A model generated the notes under the pieces. It was not told the origin of the DNA, did no database searches, and saw only the letters and a list, made by a program, of their open reading frames with translations. From NCBI RefSeq assembly GCF_000821065.1, contig NZ_CDGG01000001.1, positions 3,348,001 to 3,412,000 on the forward strand: 64,000 nt of DNA, in the 5' to 3' direction. Position numbers and translations under genes: made by a program. Shown here piece after piece: positions 27,901 through 36,682 of this stretch. Each line of letters starts with the position of its first letter. The stretch's first letter is position 1. This DNA comes from Oceanobacillus oncorhynchi (GTDB lineage Bacteria > Bacillota > Bacilli > Bacillales > Amphibacillaceae).

Positions 27901-28460
27901 TGACAACAGAAAGAGAGAAGATGCAGGCAGGGGAAATATATAATCCGGGAGATAGTGAATTAGTAAAGGACCGGCTGCATGTCAGAAAGATGATGCGTTA
28001 TTATAACGGGCTGACAGAGGATGATACGGTAAGACGGACAAGCTGTCTGAAAGAAATATTTGGCTCAACAGAGGGATCTCTGTTTATTGAACCTGATTTT
28101 CATTGTGATTATGGTTATAACATTCATGTTGGGGAAAATTTTTATGCAAACTTTAACTGTGTTATGTTAGATGTATGCCCGATACGAATTGGTGACAATT
28201 GCATGCTGGCCCCAGGTGTACATATTTATACAGCAACGCATCCAATCAATCCCGTAGAGCGTAACTCCGGAAAAGAATTTGGTAAGGCAGTAACCATAGG
28301 TGATAATGTATGGATTGGCGGCGGGGCAATCATTAATCCTGGTGTAACGATTGGAGATAATGCAGTGATTGCTTCAGGCTCTGTCGTAACAAAGGATGTT
28401 CCTGCAAACGTTGTTTACGGAGGAAATCCGGCTAAGTTTATTAAAAGTGTAGAATTGTAA
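27900..28460 (+). CDS. maa: Maltose/galactoside-type O-acetyltransferase
   Basis: A 186-aa left-handed beta-helix enzyme. An N-terminal helical part ([20 protein letters not shown]) is typical of Maa, followed by hexapeptide repeats and the catalytic histidine in IYTATHPIN (about residue 113). The C-terminal [20 protein letters not shown] closes the acetyl-CoA site. It moves acetyl from acetyl-CoA to a sugar hydroxyl as a trimer in the cytosol. TAATG overlap with the gene before. Sugar specificity is not certain. Confidence 0.87.
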   Translation: MTTEREKMQAGEIYNPGDSELVKDRLHVRKMMRYYNGLTEDDTVRRTSCLKEIFGSTEGSLFIEPDFHCDYGYNIHVGENFYANFNCVMLDVCPIRIGDNCMLAPGVHIYTATHPINPVERNSGKEFGKAVTIGDNVWIGGGAIINPGVTIGDNAVIASGSVVTKDVPANVVYGGNPAKFIKSVEL

Positions 28461-28513
28461 AGATGTATTTGTTAAACAATCTTTTTAAAACAGGGTTCAG
28501 GGGGAGGGCTATC

Positions 28514-29029
28514 ATGGATAAGCTTCAATCATTTGCGCCGGTTATCGGGAATCAGCCTAGAGTGCTGATTGTCGGTTCCATGCCAAGTAAAAAGTCATTA
28601 AAAGAACAAGAATATTATGGAAATCCCAGAAATCATTTCTGGCCGATTATGTATCATATTTTAAATGAAAGAGCCGCAGATACGTATTCTGAAAAATTAC
28701 ATTTAATGAAAAAGCATCACTTGGCGTTATGGGATACTGTCGGCTATTGCTATCGGCAAGGAAGTCTGGATATGCATATTGAAGAAGAAGAGCCGAATGA
28801 TATTGCAGGACTTTTAAAGGCATATCCTTCTATTCAGCTGATCGCTTGTAATGGAACAAAAGCATATCAAATGTTCCATAAGTTTATTGCTCCGGCGCTC
28901 CAGCAGGAAGTCGATGTGATAAAGCTTCCTTCTACAAGCCCTGTTCCCGGAAAATATAATAAAACATTTGAAGAGAAGATAGAAGTCTGGCGTGTAGTTA
29001 CTACCTATTTAGAGGATATAAGGTCGTAA
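28514..29029 (+). CDS. DNA-deoxyinosine glycosylase (UDG superfamily, HDG type)
   Basis: A 171-aa uracil-DNA-glycosylase-fold enzyme of the hypoxanthine glycosylase branch. Marks are VLIVGSMPSKKS (motif 1), the adjacent YYGNPRNHFWPIM, and the C-terminal LPSTSPVPGK loop (motif 2). It is expected to remove deaminated adenine (hypoxanthine) from DNA. ATG at 28514 is chosen for AGGGGGAGGGC just before it; the longer frame to 28463 has no site. It lies 53 bases after maa and 17 before the histidine kinase gene. Confidence 0.8.
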   Translation: MDKLQSFAPVIGNQPRVLIVGSMPSKKSLKEQEYYGNPRNHFWPIMYHILNERAADTYSEKLHLMKKHHLALWDTVGYCYRQGSLDMHIEEEEPNDIAGLLKAYPSIQLIACNGTKAYQMFHKFIAPALQQEVDVIKLPSTSPVPGKYNKTFEEKIEVWRVVTTYLEDIRS

Positions 29030-29046
29030 ATCCAGAGGGGGACAGG

Positions 29047-30120
29047 ATGAAACAATTTTGGCTGCAATTTCTGTTTTTTTCAATATTATGGGTTGGATTA
29101 CTCTTATTTAACAGTACATTTATCCCTTATCATTTCTTTTTATTTGCACTGAGTCTGGCTTTTTTCTTTCTCTTATCGTTTCGAACGAAGAATCTGTATC
29201 TTTTCTTAGGCAATACCATCATTATTCTATGCGCCGGTTTCTTTTTCTCGGAAAATGTTTTATTTTCTATCAGTTTAATATGGTTTTTGCTGGTATTAGC
29301 TGCCAGGCAGGTAGAAACACAGGCATATTATACGCTGTCAGCTGCAGCAATAGCAGCGTGTATGTTCTTTTCTTTTTTTTCATCGATTTCCCTTGAATTA
29401 TTTCTTGGAAGCATTTTTATTTTGGGAATAAGCATTCTCCTGCATCAGCAATGGAGTCATAACCAGTATTATAAGCGTTTATACGAGGAGTTGAATGATT
29501 CCTACAGGCAGCTGAAACGGCAGCATGTGGATGCGGAGAAAAATGCAAAAACAGAGGAAAGAGCACGTATCGCCAGAGATATGCATGATTCTGTCGGACA
29601 TCATTTGACTGCATTAATGATGCAGATAGAGATGCTGTCGATTCAATATCCAGAGCTGGAAGTTGGACAGATGAAGGAATTGGCAAACAGAAGCCTGCAG
29701 GAAACCAGGGATGCTGTCAAAGCTTTAAAAGTGGAGGAATCGGAAGGTATCGCAACGGTCGTCCAGCTGATCCGGAAGTTAGAAAGTGAAAGTCATTTGA
29801 ATGTGCATTTCACGATGAAGAACGGGGTTTTATCCGTGCCGATTTCTAATGCTAAAAGTGTTGTTCTTTATCGGGTGATTCAGGAAGGGATTACCAATGC
29901 CATGCGTCATGCCAACAGCCGTGAGGTTTTTGTAACTTTAAGTAAATCTGCAGATCAGGCAATCCATTTTGAAATCAGTAATAAAATACATCAAGTAAAA
30001 GCATATGAACCAGGATTTGGACTGACAAATATGCAAAGTCGTGTGGAGGAATTCGATGGGAAATTAGAGATTCTTCAGTTACCTGATAAGTTTGTTTTAT
30101 CAGGAAGGATTCCCAGCTGA
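29047..30120 (+). CDS. Sensor histidine kinase, NarL-partner type (LnrJ/YfiJ-like)
   Basis: A 357-aa kinase. About residues 5-140 form several membrane helices without a long outside loop, so the signal is probably read in the membrane. A HisKA_3 dimer domain follows with H180 in ARDMHDSVGHHL, then an ATPase domain with the N-box ITNAMRHANS and G-box GFGLTNMQSRV. It phosphorylates the response regulator encoded next. With the downstream ABC exporter this recalls the linearmycin-response system of B. subtilis. AGAGGGGGACAGG precedes the ATG. Confidence 0.85.
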   Translation: MKQFWLQFLFFSILWVGLLLFNSTFIPYHFFLFALSLAFFFLLSFRTKNLYLFLGNTIIILCAGFFFSENVLFSISLIWFLLVLAARQVETQAYYTLSAAAIAACMFFSFFSSISLELFLGSIFILGISILLHQQWSHNQYYKRLYEELNDSYRQLKRQHVDAEKNAKTEERARIARDMHDSVGHHLTALMMQIEMLSIQYPELEVGQMKELANRSLQETRDAVKALKVEESEGIATVVQLIRKLESESHLNVHFTMKNGVLSVPISNAKSVVLYRVIQEGITNAMRHANSREVFVTLSKSADQAIHFEISNKIHQVKAYEPGFGLTNMQSRVEEFDGKLEILQLPDKFVLSGRIPS

Positions 30121-30148
30121 TATTGATGACGGAAGGAGATGATAATGT

Positions 30149-30787
30149 ATGTTCCACGTGATGCTTGTGGAGGATCAGGAAATCGTACGTCAAGGGCTGC
30201 GTATGATCTTGGAGCAGGATGAGCAAATTCGGATAAGCTGTGAAGCAAGTAATGGCATCGAGGCGATGGAAAAGATGAGCGCGCATCGTGTTGACATTGT
30301 TTTTATGGACATCCGGATGCCGGATATGAACGGTATTGAGGCGACTAGAAAAATCAAAGAGCGGTGGCCGGATGTGCCTATTCTCATTCTGACGACCTTT
30401 AATGACGATGAATATGCACTGAAAGCACTGAATGAAGGAGCAAGCGGTTTTTTGTTGAAAACCTCTGACGGCAAAAAGCTTATTGAAGCAGTTTACAGCG
30501 TGATGAAAGGCGGCTTGGTGCTGCATGATGAGGTGACCGCGAAAGTAATGCCGAGATTGTTAAAGCAATCTAAAAAAACAAGCGCTGCAGCAAATATTGA
30601 GCTAACAGAAAGGGAAAGAGCAATTATTCAGAAGGTTGGACAGGGAAAAACGAATAAAGAAATCGCTGCTGAATTGTATCTTTCTATAGGAACGATAAAA
30701 AATCATATTTCTGTTATTCTGCAAAAGACTGATTTACGTGACCGGACGCAGCTTGCCATTTATGCGCTTACTCATGATATTTCGTAA
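30149..30787 (+). CDS. NarL/FixJ-family response regulator (LnrK/YfiK-like)
   Basis: A 212-aa regulator. Receiver domain (1-120): acidic pocket E8/D9, phospho-acceptor D54 in VFMDIRMPD, and the Lys in FLLKTSDG. A C-terminal LuxR-type HTH (about 148-210) reads LTERERAIIQKVGQGKTNKEIA and YLSIGTIKNHIS. Start ATG 30149 follows GGAAGGAGATGATAATGT; the ATG at 30145 is in another frame. It is expected to activate the ABC genes 1 kb downstream. Confidence 0.88.
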   Translation: MFHVMLVEDQEIVRQGLRMILEQDEQIRISCEASNGIEAMEKMSAHRVDIVFMDIRMPDMNGIEATRKIKERWPDVPILILTTFNDDEYALKALNEGASGFLLKTSDGKKLIEAVYSVMKGGLVLHDEVTAKVMPRLLKQSKKTSAAANIELTERERAIIQKVGQGKTNKEIAAELYLSIGTIKNHISVILQKTDLRDRTQLAIYALTHDIS

Positions 30788-30900
30788 ATGAGGAAGTTTC
30801 AAGAACGAATGTCAAGAAATTGTACGAATTCCCTGCTGAAGTCCGCCGTTACATAATTTAAAATAGAAGTAACCTTAAATAAAAGTTTGGTGAAGAAGAG

Positions 30901-31716
30901 ATGATTGCAATATTTTTAGATGAATTTCATTTTTCAACCCTGTGGAATGGCGGAATCTTTTTGTTTTGTGCATTTATGATTGTTTGTTATTTTTTTATGA
31001 TTCCTTCCAAGGGAAAGAGCGGTATGCTTTATATTATCTCTTTTCTCTTCGGCATGGTTGTCTTATTTCTGTCTGTGGGAAGTCCATTAAATATTATTGG
31101 CAGGCTGACCCTGCAGGCACATATGTATCAAATTGTCGGTTTACTTTTTGTTGCGGCTCCCTTGCTTGTTATTGGATGGAGGCCAAAATCGTGGATCAGT
31201 GAAAAAATCAGCTGGATACAAAGCGCACTTGCTTATTTCCGGAAGCCTGCAGTAGCTATTACCCTGCTGACGGTCTTTTTTTACGGTTATCATCTGCCAT
31301 TTATGTTTGATATTGCCCGTATAGAGCTGTACTGGAATCATTTCTTTATGATGTGTCTGTTTTTGGCTGCATTGAATTTCTGGGCTGCATTTTTCTATTA
31401 TTGGCTGAATAATCGTGTCAGATGGTATGTAACGGCCGTTCAAATATCTGCATTCTTACCCTATTGCTTTTATGGTCTTTTAGCAGGTTCAGGCATTTAT
31501 CAAACCTACAAGGATCCGGCTGTTTTTCTAGAGTCCTTACGCGTATGTATTCCGGTCGATTTGCAAATGCCGGATGAATTCTATATTGGTTTTCTGCCTT
31601 TTGACCCGGTTTATGAGCAGCAGATGGGAATTTTGATTTTTCTGTTCAGCATCGCACTCGTATTCGTTATTACGCTGGTTTGGTCTCAAAGGCAATTTAA
31701 AAATGAAAAAGGATGA
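30901..31716 (+). CDS. ctaG: Cytochrome c oxidase assembly factor CtaG
   Basis: A 271-aa membrane protein with seven hydrophobic segments, caa3_CtaG family, needed to assemble caa3 oxidase in Bacillus. Conserved features seen: GSPLNIIGRLTLQAHMYQIV, FYGYHLPFMFDIAR, and LAGSGIYQTYKD; the His residues lie in membrane helices and could bind copper. It sits between the two-component genes and the ABC genes, far from any cta operon in this window, with its own terminator. Why it is here is unknown. Confidence 0.85.
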   Translation: MIAIFLDEFHFSTLWNGGIFLFCAFMIVCYFFMIPSKGKSGMLYIISFLFGMVVLFLSVGSPLNIIGRLTLQAHMYQIVGLLFVAAPLLVIGWRPKSWISEKISWIQSALAYFRKPAVAITLLTVFFYGYHLPFMFDIARIELYWNHFFMMCLFLAALNFWAAFFYYWLNNRVRWYVTAVQISAFLPYCFYGLLAGSGIYQTYKDPAVFLESLRVCIPVDLQMPDEFYIGFLPFDPVYEQQMGILIFLFSIALVFVITLVWSQRQFKNEKG

Positions 31717-31727
31717 ATTACTTAATG

Positions 31728-31762
31728 ACAGCAGAGCTGAAAATCAGTTCTGCTGTTTTTGT
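31728..31762 (+). terminator. ctaG terminator
   Basis: A 13-bp stem (31728-31740 with 31744-31756, one wobble) followed by TTTTTGTG. Confidence 0.88.
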
Positions 31763-31787
31763 GTTAAGCAAGGAAAGAAGAAGTGTT

Positions 31788-31824
31788 GGATGAAAAAATG
31801 ACTGGAGTCACTTTTTTTCCATCC
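31788..31824 (+). other. Imperfect hairpin before the ABC operon
   Basis: GGATG pairs with CATCC, an A6 tract with a T7 tract and TGACT with AGTCA around a GG loop. It lies in the leader of the ABC genes and could be a regulatory hairpin; no T-tract follows. Confidence 0.4.
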
Positions 31825-31900
31825 GATTAGTGACGGAGGAAAGTGTTGCTTTGCTCGGGAAGACGATAAAATATAAGTAGATTTGACAGGAGGGGCTAAC

Positions 31901-32833
31901 ATGCTGGAATTAGTTGATATTTCAAAGCATTTTAAAAAAATAGAAGCAGTAAAGGCATTAAATATGTTTATTGAACAGGGAGAAATCGTCGGTCTGCTCG
32001 GTCCGAACGGAGCTGGTAAATCAACGGCTATTTCTATCCTTTCTACATTGATTGAGCCGACACAGGGAGACGTCCGGTTTTTGAAAAAGTCTGTCATTAA
32101 AAAGCCATCTCCATTACGGAAAGCCATTGGGGTTGTACCGCAGGAAATCGCACTTTATCCGCAGTTATCGGCGGAAGAAAACCTGCTTTTCTTTGGAAGA
32201 ATTTATCGTTTGAAGGGCTCAACTTTAAAACAGCGGGTGAATGAGATTTTAGAGCAAATTGGTTTAACAGAGAAGCGAAAAGCGCTGGTAGAGTCTTTTT
32301 CCGGAGGGATGAAAAGACGGTTGAATATTGGGGTAGCTATGCTCCACAGCCCTCAAATTTTAATTATGGATGAACCGACTGTCGGCATCGACCCGCAATC
32401 CAGAAGCTATATTTTGGAGACTGTCAAACGTTTGAACAAAGAAAATCAAATGACGGTCGTCTATACAAGTCATTACATGGAAGAAGTAGATTATCTGTGT
32501 GACCGTATTTATATTATGGATCAGGGGAATTTAATTGCTTCTGGGACGAAGGAGGAAATCAAGCAGATTCTTTCTTCCGAAAATACGATTTCAATCCAGG
32601 CTGACCATTGGAGTGAAGCATTTATTGCCCGTTTGAAGGACCATGAATCGGTGACAAATGTGCATGTGGAAGAAAAAGAGATTACATTAATTACGCCAAA
32701 GGAAGTCAATTTGTTTTCTGAAATTATTTCGATGACGGATAAATATGATATTTCTTTACGCTCGCTGCATGTGAAGTCCCCAACGCTGGAGGATGTATTC
32801 CTGCACTTAACCGGAAGAGCATTACGTGATTAG
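31901..32833 (+). CDS. ABC exporter ATPase (LnrL/YfiL-like)
   Basis: A 310-aa ATPase: Walker A GPNGAGKST at about residues 38-46, signature FSGGMKRR, Walker B ILIMDEPTVG, and H-loop YTSHYMEE. A C-terminal domain of about 80 residues follows, as in DrrA/LnrL-type drug ABC proteins. ATG at 31901 is chosen for AGGAGGGG upstream. With the two ABC-2 permeases after it, it forms a heterodimeric exporter. In B. subtilis LnrLMN this type gives resistance to linearmycin and other polyenes; substrate here is inferred only from gene order. Confidence 0.85.
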   Translation: MLELVDISKHFKKIEAVKALNMFIEQGEIVGLLGPNGAGKSTAISILSTLIEPTQGDVRFLKKSVIKKPSPLRKAIGVVPQEIALYPQLSAEENLLFFGRIYRLKGSTLKQRVNEILEQIGLTEKRKALVESFSGGMKRRLNIGVAMLHSPQILIMDEPTVGIDPQSRSYILETVKRLNKENQMTVVYTSHYMEEVDYLCDRIYIMDQGNLIASGTKEEIKQILSSENTISIQADHWSEAFIARLKDHESVTNVHVEEKEITLITPKEVNLFSEIISMTDKYDISLRSLHVKSPTLEDVFLHLTGRALRD

Positions 32834-32845
32834 AGGAGGATTGCT

Positions 32846-34102
32846 ATGATATTTCAACTAGTTAAAAAACAATTGCTCCTGCTATGGCGTAATCCTGTCC
32901 AGATTTTTTTACTTCTGGGGTTGCCGATTATCCTTATTCTTATTTTAAGCTTTGCATTGGCAGGGTTTATGGAAAGCGGCAGTCCAAAGCTTGAATTAAA
33001 AGTAGCCTGGCTGGAGCATGAAGATGAAGCGGATCAGGTCGAGCGATTTATCAATGAAATGGAAGCAATTGGTGCGCCGGCAGAGGCGTTTGGTGACAGC
33101 GAAGACCTGCATATGATTACGATGCTCCGGGAGGATATTTTTCAAGGGGAAGATTTGCAGGAAATGATTGAATTAGAGGTTATACAGGAAGACGAAAAAG
33201 CAGATGTGCTGGCGGATGATTCCTTTTCCGGTTTAATCGAAGTACCAGAAAATTTCACCTATGATATGCTGCAGGCTATCTCCGGGCAGGACACTGCCAA
33301 ACCAGATTTAACGCTGCATGTCAATCAGGAGGATGGAATCTATTCATCTGTCTTATCACAAATTTTGGAGCAATTTGATGAGAATCTGACTACGCAGGCC
33401 TTTCTGCAGCAAAATGATTTGGATGTAGATATGAATGAAATGCAGGCTGCCTCAAACGTTGGCGAGCAGACACAGATTGAACAGCTGGATCCGATTTCCT
33501 CTCGTGATTATTATACGGTTGCCATGGCAGTTTTTACCGGGTTATATGTTGCTTCTACCATTGGTTTCTTTGCAACCAGGGAAAGGCAGGATCAGGTGTT
33601 TGACCGTATTATTGTCGGTGATATGCCGAGATGGATGTACTTCTTCAGTATCCTAATTTCTGGTATGATCATTGCCTTTATTCAGCTATTAATTATTTTT
33701 GGTTTTTCTTATGTTGTTTTCCAAGTCACATTTCAGGATGTGCTGGCATTTTTGTTAACTACCTTTTCCTATGCTGTTGCAGTAGGTGGAATCACCGTAC
33801 TATTAACGGCTATCAGCTATCGTTTTAAATCAGATGCGATTGTTGGCTTTTTCTCAGGGGTTGTTACTTCTATTTTGGCATTTATCGGAGGGAGCTTTTT
33901 CCCGATTGGAGAATTATCGGAAATGATTCAGCGTATCGGTAATATGACACCGAACGGCTCTGGATTAAGTGCTTATATTCAGTTACTCCGGGGAAGCGGC
34001 ATAGAGGAAATTTCGAATTATCTTATTTACATGATTGGTTTTGGTGCTCTGATGATTATAGTTGCTGCGATAAGCTTTCCAAAAAGGGGGTCCACACGAT
34101 GA
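32846..34102 (+). CDS. ABC-2 exporter permease (LnrM-like)
   Basis: A 418-aa permease with one N-terminal helix (PVQIFLLLGLPIILILILSF), a large outside domain (about 45-225) rich in Asp/Glu, and five or six C-terminal helices, the ABC-2 layout seen in LnrM, YhgE and similar. A GAGGAGG site lies before the ATG, 12 bases after the ATPase stop. It overlaps the second permease by an ATGA. Confidence 0.83.
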   Translation: MIFQLVKKQLLLLWRNPVQIFLLLGLPIILILILSFALAGFMESGSPKLELKVAWLEHEDEADQVERFINEMEAIGAPAEAFGDSEDLHMITMLREDIFQGEDLQEMIELEVIQEDEKADVLADDSFSGLIEVPENFTYDMLQAISGQDTAKPDLTLHVNQEDGIYSSVLSQILEQFDENLTTQAFLQQNDLDVDMNEMQAASNVGEQTQIEQLDPISSRDYYTVAMAVFTGLYVASTIGFFATRERQDQVFDRIIVGDMPRWMYFFSILISGMIIAFIQLLIIFGFSYVVFQVTFQDVLAFLLTTFSYAVAVGGITVLLTAISYRFKSDAIVGFFSGVVTSILAFIGGSFFPIGELSEMIQRIGNMTPNGSGLSAYIQLLRGSGIEEISNYLIYMIGFGALMIIVAAISFPKRGSTR

Positions 34103-35211
34103 AAGGCATATTATTAGCACGGATAAGGGAGTTTATTCGTAATCCATTTACTTTTCTCCTTTTTACAGGAATGTCGATTGTCTTTGCCTGGGTTATTTCT
34201 TCTTTAAATGTAGGGGAAGGAGGCGGTGGAATTCCAGTTCCTGTCTATGTGGAAGATGGAGCAAGTGATTACCAGCAATCTCTGGAGGAGCAGGAAGCCT
34301 TTCGTTTTTATGAAGTTGATAAAGAAGCATTGCAAGAAGAGTTAAGGGAAGGGGATGCAGATACGGGCGTTATCTTATCTGTGGATCGTTTTGATATTTT
34401 AGTAGGAGTAGAATCTCCGAATGCAGGTCTGATCCAACAGACGGTCCAGGAAGTATATACAACAGATATGCGAGAGGCATTAATCCGGGAGGCAGCAGAC
34501 GCAGAAGGAATGGAAGCCGATCAAGTCGTTTCATCCTACCAGGAAGCTGCCTCGGAAGGTACATTTGATTTGTCGGTACACAGCTTTTCAGGAGAGGAAT
34601 CCTGGCAATATGATGATAATGTACATCGTGTGGGCGGCTTTGCATTATTTTTCGCTATTTATACCATCGCGTATGGGGTAGTCAAAATCCTGACAGAAAA
34701 AAGAATGGGTGTCTGGGACCGGATGATTTTATCGCCAATTAAGAAATCAGAAATGTATATTGCGAACCTGTTTTACAGTTTTATAGAAGGCTATCTGCAA
34801 ATTATAATTATTTTTAGTTTCTTCTATTTCTGGCGGGGAATTACCTTTAATGATCGAATGATTGAAATTTTACTGATGCTGATTCCATATGCTTTAGCTA
34901 TTGTTGCTATGTCTATTTTGATTACAGCACTTGTTAAAAATGTGGAGCAGTTTAATGCAGCGATCAGTATTATTACAGTAAGTTTAGCCATGATTGGCGG
35001 CGCATTTTGGCCGTTAGAAATTGTCAGCAATCCTGTCCTGCTGTTTTTAGCAAATTTGAATCCAATCAAATATGGTTTAGATATTATTCAGGGAGCAGCA
35101 GTGTACGGTTATTCCTTTACAGAGCTCCTGCTGCCGATCAGTATTTTAACATTGATGACTGTCTTATTTACCGGACTAGGCATTCATTTAATGGAAAGAC
35201 GACATATTTAA
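34099..35211 (+). CDS. ABC-2 exporter permease (LnrN-like)
   Basis: A 370-aa permease of the same layout: first helix TFLLFTGMSIVFAWVIS, an acidic outside domain (about 40-170), and five or six C-terminal helices beginning near FALFFAIYTIAYGVV, with GVWDRMILSPIKKSEMY between them. It forms a heterodimer with the previous permease. Start ATG overlaps the previous stop. A long perfect hairpin closes the operon. Confidence 0.83.
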   Translation: MKGILLARIREFIRNPFTFLLFTGMSIVFAWVISSLNVGEGGGGIPVPVYVEDGASDYQQSLEEQEAFRFYEVDKEALQEELREGDADTGVILSVDRFDILVGVESPNAGLIQQTVQEVYTTDMREALIREAADAEGMEADQVVSSYQEAASEGTFDLSVHSFSGEESWQYDDNVHRVGGFALFFAIYTIAYGVVKILTEKRMGVWDRMILSPIKKSEMYIANLFYSFIEGYLQIIIIFSFFYFWRGITFNDRMIEILLMLIPYALAIVAMSILITALVKNVEQFNAAISIITVSLAMIGGAFWPLEIVSNPVLLFLANLNPIKYGLDIIQGAAVYGYSFTELLLPISILTLMTVLFTGLGIHLMERRHI

Positions 35212-35227
35212 TCAAAAAGCATGTGTA

Positions 35228-35275
35228 AAACGTATAAGGCTTTGTGCGCTAACAAAGCCTTATACGTTTATTTGT
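35228..35275 (+). terminator. Terminator of the ABC operon
   Basis: A perfect 18-bp stem (35228-35245 with 35252-35269), 6-base loop, then ATTTGTG. Confidence 0.88.
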
Positions 35276-35389
35276 GTATGTACGATTAAACAAATTTCCT
35301 GGCATTCTCCCATAACTTGGATTATATACTTCAGGGAATTTCTAGTATAATAGGTAGTTAGAATGTTAGATAGAAAAGAGGGTCAGGGT

Positions 35390-36358
35390 GTGAAGAAAAA
35401 GAAGAAATGGATTTGGATTATTTCAGGAGTTGTGCTGATACTCCTTATTATAAATTTTGCTGCTGCGATTTTCTTTTATAACCTCGCCATTGAAAGGAAT
35501 GTAAAAGATTTTTTAAACGATAATGATGACCTGGAAGTGGAAGCAGAGACACTGGATATTTTATTAGAAGGTGATTGGCGGGACTGGTCGGATGAACAGC
35601 CGTTTGAAACTTGGCATCAGACTTCCTATGATAATCTTGATTTACAAGGATATTATCTGGAAGCAGAACAGCCTACGAATAAAGTAGTTATTTTTGCTCA
35701 TGGTTATTTAGGGCGCGGAAAAGATATGGCTTTATACGGACAGCATTATTATGAGGATTTAGGATATAACATTTTTACAGCGGATATGCGCGGACATGGA
35801 GAGAGTGAAGGAGATTATATCGGCTTTGGCTGGCACGACCGTTTAGATTTGCTTGATTGGATTGATAAAGTAATGGAACGTGTCGGTGATGATGCTGAAA
35901 TTGTATTACATGGCGTTTCCATGGGAGGCTCCTCTGTTTTGATGGCAAGCGGGGAGGAACTGCCGCCGAATGTGAAAGCCGTTGTAGCGGATGCTTCTTA
36001 TACAGATGTCAATGAATTATTCTCTTACCAAATTGACCGGATGTTCCATTTGCCTTCCTTTCCGTTTATCCCATCTACCAGTCTCGTAACACAGCTGCGC
36101 GCCGGTTACGGGCTGAAGGAAGCCTCTGCTTTAGATCAAGTTGCAAAAGCGGAAGTTCCGATATTATATATTCATGGAAAAGAAGATGTCTTTGTGCCGA
36201 CTGAGATGACAGAGGAGCTCTATGAAAATACCAAAAGTGAAAAGGAGCTTCTGCTTGTGGATGAGGCGAGCCACGGGGAGTCCTTTGTGAAAGATGAGGA
36301 ATTATATAAGGAAACATTGGATGGCTTTCTGGAACGGTTTGTGCGGGAAGCTGAATGA
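35390..36358 (+). CDS. Membrane-anchored alpha/beta hydrolase
   Basis: A 322-aa serine hydrolase with a basic start and one N-terminal helix (WIWIISGVVLILLIINFAAA), so the catalytic domain is likely outside the membrane. Alpha/beta fold marks: VIFAHGYLGRGKDM (oxyanion loop), nucleophile Ser in HGVSMGGSSV, Asp in HGKEDVFVP, and His in DEASHGESF. GTG at 35390 is chosen because GAGGGT lies 6 bases upstream; the ATG at 35363 has no site. Close to the YqkD/FrsA-like group; the substrate is unknown. Confidence 0.84.
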   Translation: MKKKKKWIWIISGVVLILLIINFAAAIFFYNLAIERNVKDFLNDNDDLEVEAETLDILLEGDWRDWSDEQPFETWHQTSYDNLDLQGYYLEAEQPTNKVVIFAHGYLGRGKDMALYGQHYYEDLGYNIFTADMRGHGESEGDYIGFGWHDRLDLLDWIDKVMERVGDDAEIVLHGVSMGGSSVLMASGEELPPNVKAVVADASYTDVNELFSYQIDRMFHLPSFPFIPSTSLVTQLRAGYGLKEASALDQVAKAEVPILYIHGKEDVFVPTEMTEELYENTKSEKELLLVDEASHGESFVKDEELYKETLDGFLERFVREAE

Positions 36359-36512
36359 AGATGCAGGAGGACTGCATAAATTTTTTTCTGTTAGAAACAA
36401 GAGAAAATAACAGGAATCTGAGTTGAGATACTACGAAACTTGATTTAAGGATGCTTCAAAAACTCCGATATACAAAGGTTTGGATTCCATTTATTTAAGA
36501 TGTGTGATAAGA

Positions 36513-36553
36513 AAAAGACATTGATCATAAAGCTTGATCAGTGTCTTTTTTAT
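36513..36553 (+). terminator. Terminator upstream of the arginine operon
   Basis: Stem AAAAGACATTGATCA (36513-36527) with TGATCAGTGTCTTTT (36535-36549), one wobble, followed by T-rich sequence. Confidence 0.85.
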
Positions 36554-36614
36554 TCATATATTATACAAGTAAACAATTAATCTGAAGAAATTTCATTAAT
36601 ATTTATAAATTCCC

Positions 36615-36643
36615 TTGCATAAACATACATAAAAATTTATAAT
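36615..36643 (+). promoter_or_regulatory. Promoter of the arginine operon
   Basis: TTGCAT at 36615-36620, a 17-base spacer and a perfect TATAAT at 36638-36643. The start site would be near 36650, inside the ARG box. Confidence 0.75.
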
Positions 36644-36658
36644 AATGAATAATTCATT
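36644..36658 (+). promoter_or_regulatory. ARG box (ArgR/AhrC operator)
   Basis: AATGAATAATTCATT is a perfect palindrome with the weak AT centre of the arginine repressor box. It abuts the -10 and covers the expected start site, the usual position for repression in arginine excess. A weaker AT-rich half-match lies upstream within the spacer (CATAAAAATTTAT). Confidence 0.65.
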
Positions 36659-36682
36659 TTTCAGACAAGGGAGAGAGCGTTT

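Noticed and set aside
29975-30526. 183-codon minus-strand ORF over the kinase/regulator junction
   Set aside because: It covers conserved domains on the other strand and shows no protein features of its own.
30788-30900. Terminator between the response regulator and ctaG
   Set aside because: I see no stem followed by T residues, so ctaG may be read from the two-component transcript.
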